DNA from: Faecalibacterium sp. UBA1819
GTDB taxonomy: Bacteria > Bacillota > Clostridia > Oscillospirales > Ruminococcaceae
Reading direction: 5' to 3'
DNA: 9,722 bases
Assembly (NCBI GenBank): GCA_002315015.1
Contig: DCEX01000022.1
Location: forward strand, 10,650 to 20,371
Part shown: positions 1 to 6,170 of the stretch, piece after piece
Numbering within the stretch: position 1 is the stretch's first letter
Layout of the letters: every line of letters starts with the position of its first letter
The notes under the pieces: generated by a model
What the model was told of the DNA's origin: nothing
What the model saw: the letters and a program-made list of their open reading frames with translations, nothing else
The model's database searches: none
Program-made: the position numbers and the translations under genes

Positions 1-143
1 GTGCCGTGGTAGATACCGCGGTCACTGCCGCAAATGCCCGCCGCTGTCATGCGGATGAGCACGTTGTTTGTTTCGTCGATGACGGGCTTTTCCATGTCAA
101 TGATACGCAGTTCGCCCGGTTTTACAATTTGTACAGCTTTCAT
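1..143 (-). CDS. Zinc-dependent medium-chain alcohol/polyol dehydrogenase, N-terminal part (cut by window edge)
   Basis: Only the first 47 codons are present; the gene continues past base 1. The start is the ATG at 143-141, preceded by a purine-rich GAGAGGGAG site. The visible protein begins MKAVQIVKPGELRIIDMEKP and reaches the GroES-like catalytic-domain motif AAGICGSD, where Cys38 is the expected catalytic zinc ligand, followed by IYHG. This pattern is typical of the zinc-dependent MDR family (sorbitol, threonine, gulonate and RspB-like dehydrogenases), which oxidise a secondary alcohol of a sugar derivative with NAD(P). The AGICGSD..IYHG form most resembles RspB/gulonate-type members, but the substrate cannot be assigned from 47 residues. 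It is transcribed away from ackA's terminator by its own promoter (197-225), so it is probably a separate transcription unit. Confidence 0.85.
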   Translation of the reverse strand, partial: MKAVQIVKPGELRIIDMEKPVIDETNNVLIRMTAAGICGSDRGIYHG

Positions 144-196
144 AGCGACTCCCTCTCTTAATATCAGCATTGCAGAAAAACGATTTCTTTAAGCTC

Positions 197-225
197 ATTG
201 TATCACTTGTATACTAGTATTTCAA
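197..225 (-). promoter_or_regulatory. Sigma-A promoter of the dehydrogenase gene
   Basis: On the minus strand, -35 TTGAAA (225-220) and -10 TACAAT (202-197) are separated by exactly 17 bp. TGA directly before the -10 gives an extended -10 (TGN). The predicted transcription start is near 190, leaving a leader of about 47 bases before the ATG at 143. The spacer contains a palindrome (211-220) that could be an operator. Confidence 0.8.
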
Positions 226-226
226 G
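206..226. promoter_or_regulatory. Candidate operator inside the dehydrogenase promoter
   Basis: The perfect 10-bp palindrome ATACTAGTAT (211-220) fills part of the spacer and its last base touches the -35. It is bracketed by CTTG (206-209) and CAAG (223-226). The GTATAC-like core with CTTG/CAAG arms recalls GntR-family operators, and GntR/FCD regulators often control sugar-acid dehydrogenases. The outer and inner centres differ by half a base, so it is not one continuous palindrome. The regulator is not in the window. The assignment is inference. Confidence 0.35.
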
Positions 227-234
227 CGTTTTTT

Positions 235-272
235 AAAAAATCCTCCCGTCCGCCCGAAAGCGGAAGGGAGGA
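235..272 (-). terminator. Rho-independent terminator of ackA
   Basis: Arms 260-272 and 241-253 form a 13-bp stem with one mismatch and a 6-base loop (254-259). On the minus strand it is followed by six T residues (240-235). It lies about 43 bases past the ackA stop and just upstream of the dehydrogenase -35, so it insulates the two units. No T tract follows on the plus strand, so it works in one direction. Confidence 0.9.
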
Positions 273-314
273 GAGCAGCTTTGGCGCGGCACGGCCGGTC
301 AAAAGCGCTGTTTT

Positions 315-1514
315 TTATTTTGCAGCTTCTACGAGCTCCTTGGTGTCGCGGGCAATCATCAGTTCCTCGTTGGTGCAGACAACCAAAATCTTCACACGGC
401 TGTTTTCCGCAGAGATATCGTTGATGTCCAGGCCGCGCACTTTGTTCTTTTCGGGGTCAAGCGCAACGCCCAAATATTCCATGTTGTCGCAGACAGCTTC
501 ACGCAGAGCGCAGTCGTTCTCACCGATACCGCCGGTGAACACGATGCAGTCGAGGCCGCCCATGGCTGCGGAATAAGCGCCGATGTATTTTTTAATCTGA
601 TAGTTCAGCATATCTTCAGCCAGCTGTGCGCGTTTGTTGCCGTTCTGAGCAGCGTTTTCGACGTCGCGCTTGTCGCTGGAAACGCCGGAAATGCCCAGCA
701 AGCCGGAATTTTTGTTCAGGTAATCTGCCATTTCTTGGCCGTGAATGCCCAGCTTCTGCTCCATATAAGTAACAACAGAGGGGTCAACGTCACCGCAGCG
801 GGTGCCCATCAGCACGCCTGCCAGCGGGGTGAGGCCCATGCTGGTGTCGATGCACTTGCCGTTTTCCACAGCAGTGATGGAGCTGCCGTTGCCCAGATGG
901 CAGGTAACCATCTTCAAATCATTGCGGCCCAGGTATTTTGCAGCAGCCATGCTGACATAGCGGTGGCTGGTGCCGTGTGCACCGTAGCGGCGGATGGAGT
1001 ATTTTTCATACATCTCATAGGGAACACCATAGATGTAAGCCTTCGGGGGCATCGTCTGGTGGAAGGTGGTGTCGAATACAACCACGTTGGGAACATTTTC
1101 ACCAAACACAGCCTTAGCGCTGCGCAGACCCTGAACGTGTGCCATGTTGTGCACGGGAGCCAGCGGAGCAATCTCCTCAATTTTGTCAATGACGGCATCG
1201 GTGACGATCTCAGACTTGGTGAAGAACTCAGCGCCCTGCACTACGCGGTGGCCGATCGCGGAAATCTCGCTTTTATCTTTCACCACAGCGCCTTCGCCCT
1301 GCGTCATCATTTCTACTACTTTCATGAAAGCCTCGGTGTGGGTGGGGAAGTCAACCTCCTGTGTCCACTCGCCGCCGTTTGCCTTGTGGATGATACGGCT
1401 TCCGTCAATGCCGATGCGTTCGCACAAGCCTTTGCACAGAACGCTTTCATCCTGCATGTTGATCAGCTGATACTTCAAAGAGCTGGAACCACAATTGATT
1501 ACGAGAACATTCAT
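315..1514 (-). CDS. ackA: Acetate kinase
   Basis: A 399-residue protein, the usual length for AckA, which interconverts acetate + ATP and acetyl phosphate + ADP in the cytoplasm; fermenting anaerobes run it to make ATP. The family landmarks are all present in order: MNVLVINCGSSSLKY at the start (Asn7), GHRVVQG, FDTTFHQTMP, GAHGTSHRYV with the catalytic-site His, HLGNGSS, the GTRCGDVDPS arginine loop, FTGGIGEN and the C-terminal CTNEELMIARDT glutamate. The ATG at 1514 is chosen because GGAGG sits 8 bases before it and it places Asn7 at the family position; an in-frame TTG at 1529 would add five residues overlapping that site. No pta (phosphotransacetylase) gene is next to it within the window. 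It has its own promoter (1616-1644) and terminator, so it appears monocistronic. Confidence 0.98.
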   Translation of the reverse strand: MNVLVINCGSSSLKYQLINMQDESVLCKGLCERIGIDGSRIIHKANGGEWTQEVDFPTHTEAFMKVVEMMTQGEGAVVKDKSEISAIGHRVVQGAEFFTKSEIVTDAVIDKIEEIAPLAPVHNMAHVQGLRSAKAVFGENVPNVVVFDTTFHQTMPPKAYIYGVPYEMYEKYSIRRYGAHGTSHRYVSMAAAKYLGRNDLKMVTCHLGNGSSITAVENGKCIDTSMGLTPLAGVLMGTRCGDVDPSVVTYMEQKLGIHGQEMADYLNKNSGLLGISGVSSDKRDVENAAQNGNKRAQLAEDMLNYQIKKYIGAYSAAMGGLDCIVFTGGIGENDCALREAVCDNMEYLGVALDPEKNKVRGLDINDISAENSRVKILVVCTNEELMIARDTKELVEAAK

Positions 1515-1522
1515 TTTCTTTT

Positions 1523-1527
1523 CCTCC
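1523..1527 (-). promoter_or_regulatory. ackA ribosome binding site
   Basis: GGAGG on the minus strand, 8 bases before the ATG at 1514. It decides that start over the in-frame TTG at 1529, whose codon abuts the site itself. Confidence 0.85.
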
Positions 1528-1596
1528 AATACAACATCGCAAACAAGCTTTGCCCGATGCGCCGTTCTAAAAAAATTGGAAATCGAACAAAAAGAC

Positions 1597-1625
1597 TTTA
1601 TCTGCCTAATTATTTATTATATAAT
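1597..1625 (+). promoter_or_regulatory. Probable promoter of tmcAL, overlapping the ackA promoter
   Basis: The plus strand reads a perfect TATAAT at 1620-1625. At 17-18 bp spacing upstream there is only a poor -35 (TTTATC at 1597-1602, or CTTTAT at 1596-1601). The predicted start is near 1632, about 94 bases before the tmcAL ATG. The -10 is strong and the -35 is weak, so the assignment depends on the divergent arrangement and on the absence of a better promoter in the gap. Confidence 0.5.
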
Positions 1626-1644
1626 CGAAATAACGGTTTTTCAA
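1616..1644 (-). promoter_or_regulatory. Sigma-A promoter of ackA
   Basis: On the minus strand, -35 TTGAAA (1644-1639), a 17-bp spacer and a perfect -10 TATAAT (1621-1616). The transcription start is expected near 1609, giving a leader of about 95 bases. The -10 is half of the palindrome ATTATATAAT (1616-1625), so the same bases offer a -10 on the other strand. Confidence 0.85.
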
Positions 1645-1725
1645 GACATGAACGAAAAAAACGCCGGATGCCGCAGAGAGGCAAGCGTTTTGAGTGACTT
1701 ATTGACCCATAGAAAGGAAAAACGC

Positions 1726-2946
1726 ATGAAAATTGCGGGAATCATTGCCGAATACCATCCGTTTCACAACGGACACGCCTGGCAGCTGGCCGAGGTGCGC
1801 CGCCGCGGGTTTGACGCGGTGGTGTGTGTGATGAGCACGGGTGTGGTACAGCGCGGCGAGTGTGAGCTGATACCCTACCCGGTGCGCGTCAAAGCGGCGC
1901 TTTGCGCAGGAGCCGACTTGGTACTGGCTTTACCCGCGCCGTATGCGGGCAAAAGCGCCGAGGGGTTTGCTTTTGCGGCGGTTGCGCTGCTGGACGCGCT
2001 GGGCTGTGTGGATACGCTGTGCTTTGGCACAGAAACAGCGGATGAAACGGCGCTGATGCGCGCTGCCCGCGTGCTGGAAAGCCCGGCGTTCGGCGGGGCG
2101 ATGCGCGCGAAGCTGGACAGCGGCATGCCCGCCCCGCAGGCGCGCGCTGAAGCCGCAGCGGAATTGCTGGGATATGAAGCCGATTTTTTAAAACAGCCAA
2201 ACCACATTTTAGGCGTGGATTACTGCCGCGCTTTGCTGAAAAGCAGCATCAAGCCGCTTGCGCTTGTGCGCGTTGGAGCAGCCCATGACAGCGCCCTGCA
2301 AGGCCGCCATGAAGGCGTGCAGTATGCCAGCGCTTCCCATTTGCGCCGCTTGTGGCAGCAGCAAGGCGTACAGGCGCTTATACCTTATGTGCCGCGGGAA
2401 AGCATTTGCCTCTATCAGCAAGTGCAGAGCGACGGCCTTGTACGCGATGACCGTGCGTTTTCCACAGCACTTCTCAGCCGTCTGCGCGCGATGACGGAAA
2501 GCGATATGGCCGCTGTGCGCCTTTCGGGGGAAGGGCTTTCCAATCGGCTGTATCATGCGGTGCAAAAAGCGTCAAACGCCGAAGATTTGTTAAGACGGCT
2601 GCAAACAAAGCGCTATCCCACGGCGCGGCTGCGCCGCTTGATGCTGGACGCGGCGCTGGGCTATTCAGACGATTTGCCTGTGCTGCCGCCCTATCTGCAT
2701 GTGCTGGGCGCAAGCAAGGCGGGGTTTGATGTTCTGAAACAGGCTGCACCGCGTTTGCCGATGGGCACAAGCCTTGCGGCACTTTCCCGCCAAAACGAGA
2801 AATGCCTTGCTGTGGCGCGCGCCCACGCCGCCGCGGTGGATTTTTCCGCGCTGTGCCGCGGCCGTCCGCAGCCTTGCGGGCTGGCGTATACGCAGCCGCT
2901 GTGCAAATATCCGGGAGATGCCTTGCGCGATTCAAAACAAGAATAA
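1726..2946 (+). CDS. tmcAL: tRNA(Met) cytidine acetate ligase (YlbM family)
   Basis: A 406-residue cytoplasmic protein of the TmcAL/YlbM nucleotidyltransferase family. These enzymes activate acetate with ATP to acetyl-AMP and transfer acetyl to C34 of the elongator tRNA(Met) anticodon, making ac4C. The N-terminus MKIAGIIAEYHPFHNGH carries the ATP-binding HxGH signature (His14-Asn-Gly-His17); VQRGE, LVLALP.PYA..SAE.FA, FGTET, PNHILGVDYCRAL and SASHLRRL follow in family order. The start is the ATG at 1726, preceded by AAAGGA (1713-1718); the frame is open further upstream, but those residues lie in the promoter region and do not resemble the family. Position 11 is His where Asn is common, and STGVVQRG replaces the usual SGxFVQRG, so it is a somewhat divergent member. 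It diverges from ackA, a neighbourhood also seen in some clostridia. Confidence 0.93.
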   Translation: MKIAGIIAEYHPFHNGHAWQLAEVRRRGFDAVVCVMSTGVVQRGECELIPYPVRVKAALCAGADLVLALPAPYAGKSAEGFAFAAVALLDALGCVDTLCFGTETADETALMRAARVLESPAFGGAMRAKLDSGMPAPQARAEAAAELLGYEADFLKQPNHILGVDYCRALLKSSIKPLALVRVGAAHDSALQGRHEGVQYASASHLRRLWQQQGVQALIPYVPRESICLYQQVQSDGLVRDDRAFSTALLSRLRAMTESDMAAVRLSGEGLSNRLYHAVQKASNAEDLLRRLQTKRYPTARLRRLMLDAALGYSDDLPVLPPYLHVLGASKAGFDVLKQAAPRLPMGTSLAALSRQNEKCLAVARAHAAAVDFSALCRGRPQPCGLAYTQPLCKYPGDALRDSKQE

Positions 2947-2953
2947 ATAATAA

Positions 2954-3006
2954 AACACCGCCTTTTTTCTAACACAATACCTGAGCGAAAAAAGACGGTG
3001 TTTTTT
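2954..3006. terminator. Bidirectional terminator between tmcAL and the zinc operon
   Basis: Arms 2954-2969 and 2987-3002 pair over 16 bp with a single mismatch (2961 against 2995) and a 17-base loop. The plus strand ends in TTTTTT (3001-3006), and the minus strand in TTTTATTATT. Both arms carry a run of six A/T, so the hairpin is symmetrical. It sits where tmcAL (stop at 2946) and the minus-strand lipoprotein gene (stop at 3063) converge. Confidence 0.9.
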
Positions 3007-3017
3007 AATTGAGACGC

Positions 3018-3058
3018 TTTCTGAAAAGTAGAAATTTTCAGCTTGTTGTTTTCAGAAA
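3018..3058. repeat. AT-rich inverted repeat with two competing hairpins
   Basis: TTTCTGAAAA (3018-3027) pairs perfectly with TTTTCAGAAA (3049-3058). A nested alternative uses the same left arm, CTGAAAA (3021-3027), with TTTTCAG (3035-3041). It lies between the last gene of the zinc operon and the terminator. It could act as a 3' stabilising structure of that mRNA; no function is shown. Confidence 0.5.
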
Positions 3059-3062
3059 TATC

Positions 3063-3551
3063 CTAGGATTCTGCGGGCGGCTGGTCAATTTGAAACTCCT
3101 GCACGCGCAAGCGGCAAAGCGTCACAGTGTTAAGCTGGTAGGTTTCAAATACGCCGTCTGCCGTTACCATGCTTCCGCTTTCTGGATAAGACGCGGTGCT
3201 GCCTTCCTCGAGTATCACTTCCAATCCCTGAATGCAGCAAGCACCGGCGTCCTGCACCACAATGGCATAATAGGAGCTGCCGCCTTCTTCCATAGCGGGA
3301 AATTTCCGAAATTCCCCGGTCATACGAACCGTTTTTCCTTCATACGTTTCCGGGTCTATAATCATGTTGTAGATTTCTGCAAAGCGCACGGTTTCGCTGA
3401 TCTGCGTGAGGTCAACATCTACCTCCGAATTTTGAGAAACGCCGGAAAGGGAAAGCTTTGTCGGTGTTTTTTCTTCGGCGTTTTCGCCGCAGCCCGTCAG
3501 AAGAAAGAATGCGCTAAGCAAAGATGATAGTACAAAAAGCTTTTTTTTCAT
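3063..3551 (-). CDS. Zinc-operon lipoprotein with OB-fold-like domain
   Basis: A 162-residue lipoprotein and the last gene of the zur-znu operon. The signal peptide MKKKLFVLSSLLSAFFLLTG ends in a lipobox (LLTGC, Cys21), so it should be anchored on the outer face of the membrane. A low-complexity linker follows to about residue 50, then a compact domain with YNMIIDPETYEGKTVRMTGEF (61-81), YYAIVVQDAGACCIQGLE (94-111) and a closing TADGVFETY..LCRLRVQEF. The GKTVRMTG.F / ACC.QG / V.G.F pattern resembles small lipoproteins beside zinc ABC transporters in other clostridia and the C-terminal domain of YcgQ-like (TIGR03943) proteins. The Cys105-Cys106 pair is a plausible metal site; no function is established. 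The start at 3551 has GGGAGG 6 bases upstream and overlaps the znuB stop as ATGA, which suggests translational coupling. Confidence 0.83.
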   Translation of the reverse strand: MKKKLFVLSSLLSAFFLLTGCGENAEEKTPTKLSLSGVSQNSEVDVDLTQISETVRFAEIYNMIIDPETYEGKTVRMTGEFRKFPAMEEGGSSYYAIVVQDAGACCIQGLEVILEEGSTASYPESGSMVTADGVFETYQLNTVTLCRLRVQEFQIDQPPAES

Positions 3552-4399
3552 GCACGACCTCCCGCAAAACGGCCCACAAGAGAGAACAGGAAAAAGCCGA
3601 TTAAGTTGGCGGCGACAATGGTAGAGCCGACGGGTGTTCCGGCGATAACGGCAAATAAAATGCCGACAAGAGCGCACACCACAGCAAACACTGCCGCGCA
3701 AATGGTGACAGACAAAAAGCTTTTGAACACGCGCATGGCCGCCAAAGCGGGGAAGATGACCAGCGCCGAAATGAGCAGTGAGCCGACAAGGTTCATCGCA
3801 AGTACGATGATTACGGCAATCACTACGGCAATCAGCAAGTTATAAAGCCCGGCGCGTACTCCGGTAGCCTGTGCGAATGTTTCGTCAAATGTGACGGCAA
3901 AAATTTTGTGGTAGAACAACACAAAAACAATCACCACGGCAAGCGATAAAATGACGCACAGCCAAACCTCAAACGGCTGAAGCGTCAAAATCGAAGTTGC
4001 ACCAAACAGCGTGGTGCAGACATCGCCCGAAAGATTGGACGAAGTGGAGAACACATTCATTAGCAAGTAGCCAATGGCCAAAGAACCCACGGAGAACATG
4101 GCGACGGTGGCGTCGCCTTTGAGCTTGGCGTTTTGCCCGGTGTGCAGCAAAATGACGGCGCAAATCATGGTTAAGGGCAAAACCAGCAGCATTTCATTCG
4201 TCAAATTCAGCACCGACGCAATGCAAATGCCGCCAAACGCAACGTGGGAAAGGCCGTCTCCAATAAAGGAAAACCGTTTGAGTACCAGCGTGACGCCCAA
4301 AAGAGAGGAGCAAAGCGCAATGAGCACGCCGACAATCAGCGCGTATTGTACAAAAGGATATTGCCAATAGAATAAAAGCTTTTCCAAAATACCGCTCAT
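3548..4399 (-). CDS. znuB: Zinc ABC transporter permease (ZnuB/ABC-3 family)
   Basis: A 283-residue integral membrane protein of the ABC-3 metal permease family, forming the channel of a zinc importer together with ZnuC. Hydrophobic segments are seen at roughly residues 16-38, 50-66, 70-87, 97-115, 142-163, 185-222 (probably two), 230-252 and 258-276, giving the 8-9 helices expected. The family motif FSFIGDGLSHVAFGG (43-57) follows the first helix, and DETFAQATGVRAG (172-184) is the cytoplasmic coupling loop that contacts the ATPase. It is slightly longer than E. coli ZnuB. The ATG at 4399 overlaps the znuC stop (ATGA), and its own stop overlaps the lipoprotein start, so translation is likely coupled. 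Zinc rather than manganese is inferred from the His-rich ZnuA and the Fur-family gene in the same operon. Confidence 0.92.
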   Translation of the reverse strand: MSGILEKLLFYWQYPFVQYALIVGVLIALCSSLLGVTLVLKRFSFIGDGLSHVAFGGICIASVLNLTNEMLLVLPLTMICAVILLHTGQNAKLKGDATVAMFSVGSLAIGYLLMNVFSTSSNLSGDVCTTLFGATSILTLQPFEVWLCVILSLAVVIVFVLFYHKIFAVTFDETFAQATGVRAGLYNLLIAVVIAVIIVLAMNLVGSLLISALVIFPALAAMRVFKSFLSVTICAAVFAVVCALVGILFAVIAGTPVGSTIVAANLIGFFLFSLVGRFAGGRA

Positions 4400-5109
4400 T
4401 GTGCGTCACCGCCTTTCCATGCCGCAAAGCGCTGGCCAAGCGCACTTTGCCGGTATTCCTCGCGTGTGCCGAAAAACACGCTTTCGCCTAAATGCAGAAT
4501 ATGGCTGGGGTACTCCAGCGCTGCGCTGACATCGTGCGAAACCATAATCACGGTAATGCCGTCACCGCGGTTGAGCTGTTGAATCATGGCGTACATATCA
4601 GCGGTGGCTTTGGGGTCCAGCCCGGAAACGGGTTCGTCCAAAATCAACAATTTTTTCGTGGCACACAGCGCGCGCGCCAAAAGCACGCGCTGCTGCTGAC
4701 CGCCCGAAAGTTCGCGGTAGCAGCGCTTTTCCATGCCGTCTAAGCCCAGCCGGTGGAGATGTGCTGCGGCTTGCTGCTTTTGCGCCCGCGTGTAGAACGG
4801 ACGAAAGCCGCATTGTGCCTGAAAGCCGGAAAGCACCACTTCCCGCACTGAAGCGGGAAAGTCGCGCTGAAGTGCCGTTTGCTGGGGCAGATACCCAATG
4901 CCGCCGTTTTGAATGTCCTGTGAAAACTCAATTTTCCCGCTTAACAAAGGGGTAAGCCCCAGAAGGGTTTTCAGCAAGGTGGATTTGCCGCAGCCGTTTT
5001 CTCCCACAATGCAAAGATAGTCGCCTTCGTTTACGCAAAAACTGAGCGGTGCGTCAAACAGCGTTTTATCATAGCCCAGCTGTGCATTTGTTACGGTAAT
5101 TTGTGCCAT
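4396..5109 (-). CDS. znuC: Zinc ABC transporter ATPase
   Basis: A 237-residue cytoplasmic ATPase that powers zinc import by ZnuB. All ABC motifs are intact: Walker A GENGCGKST (36-44), Q-loop in LPQQ (74-77), signature LSGGQQQR (134-141), Walker B LLILDEP (154-160) with Glu159, D-loop SGLDP (162-166) and the H-loop His192 (VSHD). The start is the ATG at 5109, with AGGAGG five bases before it; an ATG at 5130 would add MRFQEGN but overlaps the ribosome binding site and the znuA stop. The gap to znuA is 20 bases, and its stop overlaps the znuB start. CGFRPFY (100-106), after the Q-loop, fits the metal-type (ZnuC/MntB) subfamily rather than general importers. Confidence 0.92.
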   Translation of the reverse strand: MAQITVTNAQLGYDKTLFDAPLSFCVNEGDYLCIVGENGCGKSTLLKTLLGLTPLLSGKIEFSQDIQNGGIGYLPQQTALQRDFPASVREVVLSGFQAQCGFRPFYTRAQKQQAAAHLHRLGLDGMEKRCYRELSGGQQQRVLLARALCATKKLLILDEPVSGLDPKATADMYAMIQQLNRGDGITVIMVSHDVSAALEYPSHILHLGESVFFGTREEYRQSALGQRFAAWKGGDAQ

Positions 5110-5114
5110 GTTGC

Positions 5115-5120
5115 CCTCCT
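5115..5120 (-). promoter_or_regulatory. znuC ribosome binding site
   Basis: AGGAGG on the minus strand, five bases before the ATG at 5109. It rules out the upstream ATG at 5130 as the main start because that codon lies 5' of the site. Confidence 0.8.
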
Positions 5121-5129
5121 GAAAGCGCA

Positions 5130-6155
5130 TTACGCACAGCCGAGTGCTGTGCGCAGAACGCCTAAGTTTTCCTGCATTACGCTAAGGTACGTCACGCCCT
5201 CATCCGCCTGTGCGCGGGTGATGGACTGCATGGAGTTCAGGGTTAAAATTTCCGGTGCTGTGCCGCCGCTGTTCTGCGCCACCGTCTGCGCAATTTTTCC
5301 GTTGGAATCGTCGATGGTCAAAATGGTGCCAAGCGAAAGCTCGCCTACCTTCTGCGCTAAGAAACTGATGGTTTCAAAGCTTGCTTGGGTATCGGTAGAG
5401 CAGCCCGTGAAGGCGGCGTAATAGGAAAGGCCGTAGTCATCCGTCAGATAGCGGAAGGGGAAACGGTCGGCAAAAAGCAGGGTTTTGGTGGATGCACTGT
5501 CGGCAGCTTGCCGGAATTGCGCGTCCAGTTCGGAAAGCTCTGCTTGATAGGTTTCGGCATTTTGTTCGAGCTGCTGGGCCGATTCCGGCAGCAATTGAGC
5601 CAATGCGTCAGCGAGTGCATCACAGACGATTTCAGCGTTTTGAATGGACAGCCATACATGTTCATCATATACGGCGTTCTCGTCATGGTCGTGGTCTTCG
5701 TCCTCGTGGTCGTGTTCCATTCCCTCCACAAGCTCCTCGGCTTTCAAGCGGTCGGCAAGCAGCTCCATCAAATTGATTTCCACACGGTCGGGGTTCGGAT
5801 TTTGTTCACATGCCTCCTGAATCCATTGGTCGGATGTGCCGCCGACATAAACCAGCAAATCGGCCTCGGAGACCGTCATAATGTCCTTTGCGGTGGCTTG
5901 GTAATTGTGAAAGTCTACGCCGTCCCCCAGCAAAAACTGCAAGCTGGCTTTGTCTTGTGCCTGTGTACCCAAAATTTGGCGTGTCCAGTCATACAGCGGA
6001 AAAATGGTGGTGACGATTTGTACTTGCTCGGAGCTGCCAGGGGTGACCGCTGTAACCCCCTGCACTTCGGTTTGAGCGGCAGAAGTGCCGCAGGCTGTCA
6101 AAACACCTACCGCCGTGCAGCAGGCCAAAAAAACAGAAATAACACGTTTAAACAT
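5130..6155 (-). CDS. znuA: Zinc-binding lipoprotein of the ABC transporter (ZnuA)
   Basis: A 341-residue cluster A-I solute-binding protein that captures zinc outside the membrane and delivers it to ZnuB. The signal peptide ends in a lipobox LTAC (Cys22), so it is lipid-anchored. Mature landmarks: IVTTIFPLYDW (47-57), DFHNYQ with zinc ligand His83, a His/Asp-rich loop at 147-160 (His148, 150, 155, 157) typical of ZnuA and lacking in manganese-binding proteins, and DEHVWLS with ligand His166. Where many ZnuA proteins have a third His (HDAFGY), this one has ADRFPFRYLTDDYG (229-242), putting Asp230-Arg231 there; this is a form I associate with clostridial members, so metal coordination may differ. 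The ATG at 6155 has GGAGG five bases upstream. It begins 15 bases after the zur stop and is followed 20 bases later by znuC. Confidence 0.93.
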   Translation of the reverse strand: MFKRVISVFLACCTAVGVLTACGTSAAQTEVQGVTAVTPGSSEQVQIVTTIFPLYDWTRQILGTQAQDKASLQFLLGDGVDFHNYQATAKDIMTVSEADLLVYVGGTSDQWIQEACEQNPNPDRVEINLMELLADRLKAEELVEGMEHDHEDEDHDHDENAVYDEHVWLSIQNAEIVCDALADALAQLLPESAQQLEQNAETYQAELSELDAQFRQAADSASTKTLLFADRFPFRYLTDDYGLSYYAAFTGCSTDTQASFETISFLAQKVGELSLGTILTIDDSNGKIAQTVAQNSGGTAPEILTLNSMQSITRAQADEGVTYLSVMQENLGVLRTALGCA

Positions 6156-6170
6156 AAAAACCTCCGGTAG

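Noticed and set aside
735..1697. Long plus-strand open frame opposite ackA
   Set aside because: It lies antisense to a fully recognisable acetate kinase, has no ribosome site or family resemblance, and runs through the ackA promoter.
1495..1725. Upstream in-frame extension of tmcAL
   Set aside because: The extra residues cover both promoters and ackA's start. Family homology begins at MKIAGIIAEY, which has its own AAAGGA site.
3552..3701. Upstream extension of the zinc-operon lipoprotein
   Set aside because: It would overlap 50 codons of znuB. The lipoprotein signal peptide begins exactly at the ATG at 3551, behind GGGAGG.
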